Positions 25,589 to 34,304 of a stretch of 64,000 nt of DNA are shown here, in pieces. Source of the DNA: Ignavibacteria bacterium (lineage in GTDB: Bacteria; Bacteroidota; Ignavibacteria; Tepidaquicellales; Tepidaquicellaceae). Position 1 is the first letter of the stretch. Every line of letters begins with the position of its first letter. Position numbers and translations under genes: made by a program. A model generated the notes under the pieces. It saw only the letters and a list, made by a program, of their open reading frames with translations. It had not been told where the DNA came from and did not search any database. Where the stretch lies: the NCBI GenBank assembly GCA_019187405.1, contig JABAQZ010000019.1, forward strand, positions 1 to 64,000, read 5' to 3'.

Positions 25589-27748
25589 TTATTTTACGAG
25601 AAGCATTTTCTTTGTTGAAGTAAAACCGTCAATATCGAGTTTGTAGAAATAAACGCCTGATGAAAGAGAACCGGCATTGAAGTTGATTTCGTATGAACCG
25701 GCATTTCTATAAGAATTAACAAGTGTGTTTACTTCTTTACCTAATTCATTGTAAACTTTCAGAGTAACGTTTCCTGATTTTGGAATATCAAACCTTATAT
25801 TTGTTGACGGATTAAACGGATTAGGATAATTTTGCGACAAATTAAATTCACTTGGAATTCCCGAAATTGTATTTTCTCCAATATCAGTCATGACAGAATA
25901 AACGACATTTAGTTTATATACATTACTTCCCTGATGACAGAGAATATATCCCCTGTCAGGGATCAAAATTCCTCCGCCATGTCCAGAAAGTCCAGAGCTA
26001 ATGTTAGTCCAAGTAGCGCCGCCGTCAAGAGACATTGTGGCAGATGCACCCCAGCTTCCGGTAATTAACATAGTCGGGTCTTCTCTGCAGATATCAGATC
26101 CCCAACCTGAGAAACCGGTGCTGTGGTGAGTTGACCAGTTATCGCCGAAGTTGGTCGAAAGATAAATATTGCTTCCGCTCCATTCGGTTGACCAGATTAT
26201 ATTTTTCTGAAAAGCAGTATTGCACATTGAAGGAATTTCGCTCGAGGAAGCCGTATGCACTAAAGTCCAGTTTACTCCTCCGTTAATTGATTTGTATATT
26301 TTTGCTTGACCGCTGCCGGTAATTCCGTCAGCAACGAAAATCATAGATGAATTTTCATAAGCTACGATAATGTCGCATGGACTTCTGAATGCAAAATTAT
26401 TGCTGATTTCTGTGAATGTTGCTCCGTTATCTGTCGATTTCCAGAAACCTCCGTTGTCGGGAGCAAAATAAAATACGCTGGGATTATTCTGATCCATTTC
26501 CAGCGGCTGTCCGTAATTGCTGAAATTTTGCGAATGAACTTCAGTCCATGATACACCGTAATTAGTAGTTCTGTATATTTTATCAGGAGAAGATTCGATT
26601 GCAACAAGCCAGATATTGGTATCCAATGGACTTACAAAAAATGAATGAGGCGTAGAGCCTGAAGGAATTGCAGCGCCAATTGTCTGCCAGTTTTCACCTT
26701 TATCAAGACTTTTATAAACTCTGTTACCGAAAGCAATAAAAACAACATCTCTGTTGGTAGGATGAAGGCTCATGTTGTTGCCGAGAAAATTTCCGCTGGC
26801 TCCGGGTTTGGCAACCCAGTTATATGAGACAGTGGTTCCGGCTGTTAATGTCCATACTGTTCCTCCGTCTGTGGTTTTTATAATAGCATTATTTTTACTG
26901 CTAACGGCATAACCGATATTATAAAAGTAAGACATATCTACCAAATCGGCAAGCATGGGATTTTTTGCAAAGTTAAGAAGCTCAGTGTTGCCGTTAACAT
27001 TATTTCTTATAAATCCTCCGCCTCCGCAAATGTGAACATCATTGATTGATTCTCCTTCTACTCCCCGTATATCCGTATTAATTCTCGTATTAATATCATC
27101 CCAGTTTGATCCATTGTAAATAAACAACTTTCCCCATTCACCCGAAACTGCCGCACCGTCGCTGTAATACTTTACACTTAAAAGATTTCTTGTCGTCGGT
27201 ATGGTAGTAGGTGTCCATGTAGAACCGCCGTTTGAAGTAAGGTACGATACTCCACCGTTTCCGACAACAATACCATTCATTGCATTTTTAAAATAAATTG
27301 AATTTAAATTTGCCGAAGTAGTAATTCCCGAAGCAGATGAAGTCCAGCTTAAACCGCCGTTAATGGTTTTCAAAACAACTCCGTTATTTCCGCAAACAAA
27401 ACCTGTGCTGACATCTGAAAAGAAAATCGAATTTAAAGATGAACTTACACCGGTAGTATATGGTGTTATTACTGTTGAAGAAGTGGAAGATTTATAAACC
27501 ATTCCATTGTCGGAAGTAATCCATACGTTCGTGCCAAGCGTAAATACACTTTTAAAGTTGATATTTGATTCTGTGTATTTTGCCCAAGTATTTCCGTAAT
27601 TAGTGGACCGGAATATGTTGCCGGCATTACCAACTGCAATTACGTAAACTCCGTTCGGCGTGTGAACGCTGTTAAATCCGTCTGCAAATGCCGAATTGGA
27701 TGAAACTATCAATAAAGCCATGCAGATAAGATTAAATAATTTGTTCAT
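25589..27748 (-). CDS. Secreted BNR/Ycf48-like beta-propeller with T9SS sorting domain (paralogue 2)
   Basis: 719 residues, the same length and architecture as the protein at 15757-17916. Signal peptide about 1-22, then BNR blades (RSTNYGNTW, KTINGGLSW, LTSNGGSTW, KTTDGGTVW, KSLDKGENW, KSINGGVNW) and a T9SS type A end (LSQNYPNPFNPSTNIRF, ending STKKMLLVK). Whole segments match the paralogue, for instance DIRGVxGxxINDVHICGGGG and SNYGQPLEMDQNNPS. Function unknown; a surface-exposed binding or structural protein is likely. Monocistronic, closed by the shared terminator. Confidence 0.8.
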   Translation of the reverse strand: MNKLFNLICMALLIVSSNSAFADGFNSVHTPNGVYVIAVGNAGNIFRSTNYGNTWAKYTESNINFKSVFTLGTNVWITSDNGMVYKSSTSSTVITPYTTGVSSSLNSIFFSDVSTGFVCGNNGVVLKTINGGLSWTSSASGITTSANLNSIYFKNAMNGIVVGNGGVSYLTSNGGSTWTPTTIPTTRNLLSVKYYSDGAAVSGEWGKLFIYNGSNWDDINTRINTDIRGVEGESINDVHICGGGGFIRNNVNGNTELLNFAKNPMLADLVDMSYFYNIGYAVSSKNNAIIKTTDGGTVWTLTAGTTVSYNWVAKPGASGNFLGNNMSLHPTNRDVVFIAFGNRVYKSLDKGENWQTIGAAIPSGSTPHSFFVSPLDTNIWLVAIESSPDKIYRTTNYGVSWTEVHSQNFSNYGQPLEMDQNNPSVFYFAPDNGGFWKSTDNGATFTEISNNFAFRSPCDIIVAYENSSMIFVADGITGSGQAKIYKSINGGVNWTLVHTASSSEIPSMCNTAFQKNIIWSTEWSGSNIYLSTNFGDNWSTHHSTGFSGWGSDICREDPTMLITGSWGASATMSLDGGATWTNISSGLSGHGGGILIPDRGYILCHQGSNVYKLNVVYSVMTDIGENTISGIPSEFNLSQNYPNPFNPSTNIRFDIPKSGNVTLKVYNELGKEVNTLVNSYRNAGSYEINFNAGSLSSGVYFYKLDIDGFTSTKKMLLVK

Positions 27749-28035
27749 TAAGATTAAATTTTAAGTTATTTGATTAAAAAGATTTGTATACATTTAAAAA
27801 GTTCGGCAAACATAATTATTTCATAATATATTTTCAATTGTAAAATTTGCAATCCCATAAAAATTATAATATTCAAGACATTTTTTTATCTAAGAAAAAA
27901 TTTTACATATTGAAATATTTTGAAAGTCGAATGCTTTATTTTTTAAACGTTATTCAAAATAATTCCCATAAAAAAATCGATTTAATTAAATTCATTTTTT
28001 AAGTAGTTTCTATTAAATCTTCAAATAAAAAGTAA

Positions 28036-30519
28036 ATGAGTTACAAAAAGACATTTTTACTCGCATTGTTATTTTCGTTTATTTTTAACGAAGCAACAAT
28101 CGCCCAGTCATTCAATTATTCAATTGTTTTTGTTTCAAGAAATCATCGGGCAAATGGAAACATCTTTTTCCCTTCAGCCGGCTTATTGCCCGGAATGGGT
28201 CCTTTTTCCCGAACCTCAGTCGTAGGAGGCAGATTGCTGAAAAGAGATGTATCCGGTACCATTACTGTATTAATTGACAGCACTTTAAAAATCGGGAAAT
28301 CTTCTCTTATCGACGTTCAACAACCATGCGTTCATTGGAGTGGAACAAAAATCTTGTTTTCGGGAATTGAGCACAGAGACAGCAGCTGGAGAATTTACGA
28401 ACTTAATCTCAATACAGGAAGAATAAATCAAATTACATATACAAATCGTTTTATTGACTTGTCTCAATTCGGTAAAGCTGCATATAAATTTGTAAAATAT
28501 GACGACATTGATCCCGTTTATTTACCTGATGGAAATATAATTTTTGCTTCTACAAGATATCCAACTCTTTCTATTTTTGGCGGATCACAAGTAACCAATT
28601 TATTTATTACCGATTCAATTGGAAGTTATATGCATAGAATTACAAGTGAAAGAAATGGCGCCGAAAAACCAACCATTGACCCTCAAACAGGTATGATACT
28701 TTATTCCCGATGGTGGGTAAATATTGACAGACCAAGCAACCTTACTTCAAATGGCATAACCAGAGTGGATTCTTTGGCATTAACAAATTACATCGCAAAT
28801 TTTTGGCAGGTGAATATTATTAATCCTGACGGAGATATGCTTAAACAATTTGCTACAGACGCACGAAATAGTAAAAGTTTTTTTTCTTATAGACCGCGAG
28901 TTATGCCAGACGGTAAACTCTTGAGCATCTATGTTCCTTATTTGTCAATGTATCATACAAGCGGAAGCCCCGGAATCAGATACTACTCTCCGGGATTTTC
29001 AGAAGGAAGGAAAATTATCGGCGTTGATAGTACTACACCGCTGTATGTTCAGACTCCGCCGTCTTATGGAACTATGCAGCCCCCTTATGCCACTGACCCG
29101 GTTGCATTGCCCGATGGTAAAATCATGTTCTCTTATGCAAATTCCGTAATTGAACAGGACTACGGTATTTATACCTGCATGCTTGATGGTACAGGTGTTA
29201 CTCCAATATTCGATATTCCCGGTAAACTTGAACTTAATGCCGAACTTTTAATTGAACGAACAAAACCTCCTGAAGTCTTGTACTTAAATGCATACGATAC
29301 GAATTTAGTCCCTCCCACTTCAAACCCAAGTACTTTTTATCAGGGAGGTCTGTTTAGATTTGACTGCATTAATGTTTATGCAAATGCTCCTGTAGATGCT
29401 CCGGTAATTAATGCTCCCCCAATAAAGAAAAATGCTAAATTCAGATTCTTCCTTAATTTTCAAAGAGAAGACGAACACGGAGAAGATTATCCTATTTTAA
29501 TCAGAGAAATTGCTCTTGACAGAGATGGCAAAATTGCCGAAGGTGATATACCGGCAAACGTTTCGATGTTTGAACAGATTGTTGACAGCAACGGAAATAT
29601 TGTAGTAAATCGCGAAGGTGTCTTTGCACATGTTCCGGGTTTTAATTTTGGTAATAACGGCTCAGGTACAAAATGCGCCGGATGTCATGCAGGTCATTCC
29701 TTAATACATGTTCCTTTTAATTTAACCGAAGGTTCATTTACAAATTTATCTACTTCTACCGATGTTAGAGAAAGCAGTTATAGACAATCAGGTTCTAATC
29801 TATACAAAGGAATCAACACTACCGATCGAAAAGCAAGAAATACTGACCTCAATGTTAACTGGATTTCAACAGGCATCAATAATGAATATGTTGTTCTGAA
29901 ATGGGAAATCCCAATTGATGTGAGAAGATTTATTCTTTATGATATTCAGCCGAATACATCAAGTGGTACGGATATTCACGTTACAGATTGCGAAATATTA
30001 ATGTATTATAACAACACTGTTGTTAATCATATTCAATCAACCGGACCCTTAAGCACAGAAGGCGCTGTTGTTGCCGTAAATCCGATCACTACAATTGATA
30101 GCGCGAAGATTATAGTAAAAAGTTTTACAGGAGGCATTACAAATCAAAATGTAGCCGGACTTGCGGAAATTGAAACAAATGCAAGAGTAAGTTCTATTGA
30201 TCTAATGAATGTAAATGAGCCGATTACAAATGCCGTTGATTATAAACTTTATCAAAATTTCCCAAATCCTTTTAATCCTTCGACTTTAATCCGCTTCAGT
30301 CTGCCAAAAGCAATGAATGTCAGGCTTGAAGTATTTGACATTACAGGAAAATCCGTTGCTTTACTTATCAGCGGTAAGATTGAAGGAGGAATAAATTCGA
30401 TTCCGTTTTACGCAAAGAACTTATCATCGGGTGTTTATTTTTACAGAATCACTGCAACTCCCGTAAGCGGTAGCTTAAAAGGCTTTACCGAAACAAAACG
30501 AATGCTGCTTATAAAGTAA
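28036..30519 (+). CDS. Secreted PD40/hydrazine-synthase-alpha-like protein with a c-haem motif and T9SS sorting domain
   Basis: 827 residues with a signal peptide (about 1-23). The N-terminal two thirds is a propeller of PD40/TolB type (YLPDGNIIFASTRYP, RVMPDGKLLSIY, ALPDGKIMFSY), as in HzsA-related proteins. One CxxCH motif, C547-A-G-C-H551, can attach haem c. A discoidin-like beta domain follows (about 590-720), then a T9SS type A end (LYQNFPNPFNPSTLIRF, ending KRMLLIK). Actual hydrazine synthase activity is most unlikely outside anammox bacteria; I infer a surface redox or binding protein. Monocistronic, no cytochrome partner adjacent. Confidence 0.72.
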   Translation: MSYKKTFLLALLFSFIFNEATIAQSFNYSIVFVSRNHRANGNIFFPSAGLLPGMGPFSRTSVVGGRLLKRDVSGTITVLIDSTLKIGKSSLIDVQQPCVHWSGTKILFSGIEHRDSSWRIYELNLNTGRINQITYTNRFIDLSQFGKAAYKFVKYDDIDPVYLPDGNIIFASTRYPTLSIFGGSQVTNLFITDSIGSYMHRITSERNGAEKPTIDPQTGMILYSRWWVNIDRPSNLTSNGITRVDSLALTNYIANFWQVNIINPDGDMLKQFATDARNSKSFFSYRPRVMPDGKLLSIYVPYLSMYHTSGSPGIRYYSPGFSEGRKIIGVDSTTPLYVQTPPSYGTMQPPYATDPVALPDGKIMFSYANSVIEQDYGIYTCMLDGTGVTPIFDIPGKLELNAELLIERTKPPEVLYLNAYDTNLVPPTSNPSTFYQGGLFRFDCINVYANAPVDAPVINAPPIKKNAKFRFFLNFQREDEHGEDYPILIREIALDRDGKIAEGDIPANVSMFEQIVDSNGNIVVNREGVFAHVPGFNFGNNGSGTKCAGCHAGHSLIHVPFNLTEGSFTNLSTSTDVRESSYRQSGSNLYKGINTTDRKARNTDLNVNWISTGINNEYVVLKWEIPIDVRRFILYDIQPNTSSGTDIHVTDCEILMYYNNTVVNHIQSTGPLSTEGAVVAVNPITTIDSAKIIVKSFTGGITNQNVAGLAEIETNARVSSIDLMNVNEPITNAVDYKLYQNFPNPFNPSTLIRFSLPKAMNVRLEVFDITGKSVALLISGKIEGGINSIPFYAKNLSSGVYFYRITATPVSGSLKGFTETKRMLLIK

Positions 30520-30623
30520 CTTAAATGACTTTTAGATTGGATAATAGCTGAATTAGTTTTAAAAATTATTGTTCAACTTGTTTATTATTATTCAGATATT
30601 GTAAATTAAATTATAAGAATCAG

Positions 30624-31169
30624 ATGCAACCCGAAAAAGGGAAACTATTAATCTCGGCTCCATTTCTAAACGATATATTTAAGCGTTCGGTGATTTTGTT
30701 AACGGAACATAACAGTGAAGGATCAGTTGGTTTCATTATAAATAAGAAAACAGATTACAAGCTGCATGAAATCATAGATGATTTTCCGGAATTTGATTCG
30801 CCTGTTTTTATTGGAGGTCCAGTTCAGCAGAATACGCTTAATTTCATACACAGATCAGGCGACATACTGCAAGAAAGCTTTCTGATAAGAGATGAGTTGT
30901 ATTGGGGCGGGAATTATGAATTGCTTAAAATACTGATAACCAATGGTCAGCTTGATCCTTCTGACTTCAGATTTTTTCTGGGGTATGCCGGATGGGGACC
31001 AGATCAGTTGGCGGGTGAATTGAAAACTGATTCTTGGTTTGTAAATAATTCCTCGGAAGAATTGGTTTTCGGAGACAATCCTGATGACTTATGGAGCAGG
31101 GTATTAAAATCTATGGGAAAAAAATATTCTATCATCTCTACATTTCCGAGCGATCCCTCAGTGAATTGA
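30624..31169 (+). CDS. yqgE: YqgE/AlgH family protein
   Basis: 181 residues, the normal length. The family signature is clear: GKLLISAPFLNDIFKRSVILLTEHNSEGSVGFIIN at the start, FIGGPVQQNTLNFIHR in the middle, and FFLGYAGWGPDQLAGEL followed by W near the end. The fold is known from structures, but the biochemical role is not established (AlgH was linked to alginate regulation in Pseudomonas). Cytosolic. It stands alone between the haem-motif gene and the repeat-containing leader of the unknown envelope operon. Confidence 0.92.
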   Translation: MQPEKGKLLISAPFLNDIFKRSVILLTEHNSEGSVGFIINKKTDYKLHEIIDDFPEFDSPVFIGGPVQQNTLNFIHRSGDILQESFLIRDELYWGGNYELLKILITNGQLDPSDFRFFLGYAGWGPDQLAGELKTDSWFVNNSSEELVFGDNPDDLWSRVLKSMGKKYSIISTFPSDPSVN

Positions 31170-31450
31170 TATTTATTTTTCCTATTCGACACAGTTGACT
31201 GATCAAAGTTTCTGAAAAATTTTTGATGCATTATTGCAGCTGATACTTTATTTTAATTGAATAATATATTGGAAGAAATTGATGAATCAAGATTCTTAGA
31301 AAAATTAAATTCTTTAAAAAAAATATTTTCTGTGAAAAGTATTTAAGACAATAGGATAATATCAATTATCAAATTTCAATATAATTATATTAATAATAGC
31401 TAATTGATTTTTTAATTTGTTTAACATATTTTGAAACTCACTTTAATTAA
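31170..31450. other. Intergenic region, no gene
   Basis: AT-rich spacer after yqgE. No ORF, terminator hairpin or RNA can be supported. It runs into the 34-bp repeat array. Confidence 0.5.
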
Positions 31451-31590
31451 ACGACAGAAACAATAATATTAAATTCCAAATTAAATGACAGAAACAATAA
31501 TATTAAATTCCAAATTAAATGCCAGTAACGATAATATTAAATTCCAAATTAAACGACAGAAACAATAATATTAAATTCCAAATTAAATGA
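31447..31590 (+). repeat. 34-bp tandem repeat array ending on a start codon
   Basis: The core GACAGAAACAATAATATTAA recurs at 31453, 31487, 31521 (variant gccagtaacg) and 31555, an exact 34-bp spacing. A fifth partial unit begins at 31589 inside the start codon region of the next gene. Units 2 and 3 carry ATG (31485, 31519). The ATG at 31519 opens a 23-codon frame whose TGA (31588-31590) overlaps the ATG of the gene at 31587 as ATGA. Confidence 0.88.
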
Positions 31591-32297
31591 CGCAAATTGA
31601 TAATAACAAAATTGTGAAATTTATTACAAATTTTATTTCACTTTTCAGCAGCTCAAGATTCTTTTTACTTCTTTTGTCTTTTACAGCTATTTTTGCTTCG
31701 ATTCTAATAAGACCAATAGCAATTTCAAATTGGAATACTATGAGTTATTTTTTATCATATATTCTTCCATTCGTTGTATATTTTGTATTTCTTTCCATGG
31801 CTGCTTTAGCAAAAGGTGAATTGGAAAATAAAGATTTTAAAAATGAAGATGAAATTACGAGAATCATAGATAAATATGAAGGAATAGTTGATGGTATTGG
31901 TACTGCCTTGCCGCTTGTTGGAGCAGGTTTGATATTGTATTTTATTTCTCAGATCGAACCCGGACATAAGTTTGCCAAAACTCCCGACCCTAATCAGCAA
32001 CGATTCTTGAATATTGGCGCGCCGTTTGAAGTAAAATCTATTTTCTTTCTTGCAGCTGCTAAATTATTTGAACCCATATTCGACAATCTAGCTCGTGAAT
32101 TCCAGAAAAAAGGAAACGGTAAAGCTAAGGCGGAAACTCCTATTAATGAATTTCTAAATGATGAAAATTTAACCCATAAGCTGGATAAGATTCAGGAAAC
32201 ATCAAAATCCATTAATGAAACTCTGAATACATTAAAAGACGAGAAAGTGGAAAAGGGATTGGATAATCTTGTGAAACTATCGGAGAAATTAAAATAG
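31587..32297 (+). CDS. Multi-spanning inner-membrane protein, unknown (envelope operon gene 1)
   Basis: 236 residues, no family recognised. Three clear membrane helices are visible at about 24-46, 54-76 and 97-117, and a possible fourth at about 147-165. The charged C-terminal 70 residues look helical (EFLNDENLTHKLDKIQETSK), probably a cytoplasmic or periplasmic coiled coil. The ATG sits in the fifth unit of the 34-bp array and overlaps the stop of an upstream mini-ORF. It is the first of five genes in the same direction (gaps 28, 23, 7 and 68 bases). Confidence 0.7.
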   Translation: MTQIDNNKIVKFITNFISLFSSSRFFLLLLSFTAIFASILIRPIAISNWNTMSYFLSYILPFVVYFVFLSMAALAKGELENKDFKNEDEITRIIDKYEGIVDGIGTALPLVGAGLILYFISQIEPGHKFAKTPDPNQQRFLNIGAPFEVKSIFFLAAAKLFEPIFDNLAREFQKKGNGKAKAETPINEFLNDENLTHKLDKIQETSKSINETLNTLKDEKVEKGLDNLVKLSEKLK

Positions 32298-32325
32298 ACA
32301 TAAGTAAAAAAATAAATTTTTAATT

Positions 32326-32748
32326 ATGATTACAAAGAAAAAAAGAGATGTAAAGTTCATGATATATCTCGGACTTTATTTGTTTATAATTGCATTTATA
32401 ACTTCACAGGGAGCTACGCTCATGGATATCGGAGCCGAATTACCTCCCGAGATAATGGATGACACTTTAATTTCAAAATCAACTCTTGACTCACTGTCAA
32501 AGTTATCGACTTATGACGAAAAATCAAAAATTGTTTTGGATAAACCTAAAAACAATTCGGACAGATATGAATTATTGTCTCCGGATGAAGAAAAAGTTAA
32601 ATCCAGTGAATATGATCAACTGAAAAAAGAAAACTCTAGGTTAGGTGCTCAGATTGATAAAAAAGAAAAATCTAAAGAAAAATCTGAGAAACAATCATCA
32701 ACAGAAATTGAAAACGAAAAAAAAATACCTAAATCAAATTCTAAGTAA
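32326..32748 (+). CDS. Single-pass membrane protein with charged tail, unknown (envelope operon gene 2)
   Basis: 140 residues. A basic start (MITKKKRDVK) leads into one membrane helix at about 11-31, so the protein is probably a signal-anchored bitopic protein. The rest is a very polar, Lys/Glu/Ser-rich, low-complexity stretch with a likely coiled coil (about 90-130). No family is recognised. Such a layout suits a scaffold or linker protein in a membrane complex with its neighbours. Confidence 0.65.
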   Translation: MITKKKRDVKFMIYLGLYLFIIAFITSQGATLMDIGAELPPEIMDDTLISKSTLDSLSKLSTYDEKSKIVLDKPKNNSDRYELLSPDEEKVKSSEYDQLKKENSRLGAQIDKKEKSKEKSEKQSSTEIENEKKIPKSNSK

Positions 32749-32771
32749 AATTTTTCTAAAAATAATCCGTT

Positions 32772-33512
32772 ATGATTTTGAGATATAGAAAATTACTTAT
32801 ATCGGCTGTTGCATTTTCCATTTGGATATTTTTTTCAAATATTTCATTTCCTCAAGATGCCATAACAAAAGCAGTAACAGCATTGTCACCTATAATTAAA
32901 TATTCTTATGCAATACTTAAGAACAATCTAAATTATGATGTTTCAGTTTATGGTCGTAAAAATAATACTGATACTTTTATAAATAAATTTGGTCCTTTTG
33001 AAGAATTTAGTGTTGAAACAAAAGATTATGATAGTTTAAAATTTTATTCAAGATGGGACTTTGACGAAAGTTTTGATAAGGAAGCTACTAACTTTCTCGA
33101 AGTAAAAGATAACCAAAAATTTGAGTTTTATCCTGAACCTATTTTTGAATTAACCGGGCTTGATATGATTGTAGATAACCGCGCTTTAAAGAGACTTATT
33201 GGCAAGAAATTGTATAATATCAAAATTACAGATGATGTTAACCCCAGTGCTATTGAAGCTGCTGCTTATGATGATTCAGCTCCTTATATTGACATCATTA
33301 AAATAGACACAGTTTCATATCAGATAAAACTTAAAGCAAAAGATGAATTTCTAAGAAATCTAACAGAAGCTGAAAAAGTAAAGTGGAGCAAAGGCGAGGA
33401 ATTGATTTTTCCTATTGGTGTAAAATTATATGATACTGCCGTAAAAAGTGATGTACAGGATTATCAAATTTATTTAAAGAAAAAGAAAAAATCTAAAAAA
33501 ACATCAGGTTAA
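32772..33512 (+). CDS. Exported protein, unknown (envelope operon gene 3)
   Basis: 246 residues. A signal-like hydrophobic segment lies at about 8-30 (cleavage near SFPQ-DA). The mature part is mixed alpha/beta with many aromatic and acidic residues (FYSRWDFDESFDKEATNF) and ends in a Lys-rich tail (KKKKKSKKTSG). No domain is recognised. It is expected in the periplasm. Only 7 bases separate it from the next gene, so translation is probably coupled. Confidence 0.65.
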   Translation: MILRYRKLLISAVAFSIWIFFSNISFPQDAITKAVTALSPIIKYSYAILKNNLNYDVSVYGRKNNTDTFINKFGPFEEFSVETKDYDSLKFYSRWDFDESFDKEATNFLEVKDNQKFEFYPEPIFELTGLDMIVDNRALKRLIGKKLYNIKITDDVNPSAIEAAAYDDSAPYIDIIKIDTVSYQIKLKAKDEFLRNLTEAEKVKWSKGEELIFPIGVKLYDTAVKSDVQDYQIYLKKKKKSKKTSG

Positions 33513-33519
33513 TATAAAA

Positions 33520-34236
33520 TTGAAAAGCTTTAAAAAAATATTTTTATTTGGACAGCCGCTGCTTGCAATTATTTTTTTAATCAATGTAAACGTAAAATCA
33601 CAAGGCTTGATCTCTTCCGATACGGTAAGATTAAATGAAGTTGAGCTTGACAGCATCAAATTTTTTCTGCAGGAAGATTTCTCAAATATTGAAAATACTT
33701 TAAGAGATACTGCAGCTGTTCAATTAGACGGCAAGACTTACATTATACCTTATAAAATTACTGCAAGAACATACGTCGAATTTCGCCGTCAGCCCAGATT
33801 ATACAAATTATCCGGAGTATCACTTTCTGAACAAAAAGAACTGGCTTCATACATCAAAGAGCTTTTTGCAAATCCCCGGGAAAGATTAAAAGAAAAAATA
33901 AGCGCAAAAAATTGGAAGAAAAGTTCTGTTTACATAAATTACTTTGCCCCTTATGATCCAAATCCGCTAACTGATGAAGATAAAACATCAGATGATGAAT
34001 TAAAAGAATTTATGGCTGAAGAAGGAGAAGGATTTGTTGCACAAGGTTATGAAAGTTTTCCACTGCCTCAGACAATTGACATTGAGGTTGATCTTACAAC
34101 AACTCCAAAAATAGTAACCATTCTTGGATTGGAATTTGATTTTGACAAGCTCGATAAAAAATTTCAGCATCTGCTGCTGGATTTTGGAGATACTAAAAAC
34201 GAGAGAAACAGAAAAACTTACAATATTATAAAATAA
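33520..34236 (+). CDS. Exported protein, unknown (envelope operon gene 4)
   Basis: 238 residues from a TTG start at 33520 (KSFKKIFLFGQPLLAII), which gives a clean signal peptide; no ATG is available. Mature part begins near QGLISSDTVRLNE. It carries an acidic linker (about 150-172, DEDKTSDDELKEFMAEEGEG) and a repeated phrase about linear ordered strands, but no known domain. Probably periplasmic or surface-attached. Unknown function. Confidence 0.62.
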   Translation: MKSFKKIFLFGQPLLAIIFLINVNVKSQGLISSDTVRLNEVELDSIKFFLQEDFSNIENTLRDTAAVQLDGKTYIIPYKITARTYVEFRRQPRLYKLSGVSLSEQKELASYIKELFANPRERLKEKISAKNWKKSSVYINYFAPYDPNPLTDEDKTSDDELKEFMAEEGEGFVAQGYESFPLPQTIDIEVDLTTTPKIVTILGLEFDFDKLDKKFQHLLLDFGDTKNERNRKTYNIIK

Positions 34237-34304
34237 GAATAACCTTCGGACTTTAATCGAAGAAAAAGAATAAATCTATTGAAAGTACTTTTTTTAAAAA
34301 TATT

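Noticed and set aside
25950-25964. CCCTGTCAGGG palindrome as another copy of the 13823 repeat
   Set aside because: It lies within the propeller gene and shares only a short core with the AAACCCTGACAGCG arms.
28036-30519. True hydrazine synthase (anammox) activity
   Set aside because: Only the alpha-subunit-like propeller is present, with no beta or gamma subunit genes; such proteins are widespread outside anammox bacteria.
31189-31206. Possible Fnr box TTGACTGATCAA downstream of yqgE
   Set aside because: Its arms are 4 bases apart in the wrong register (TTGA-N4-TCAA, 12 bp) and no gene starts nearby.
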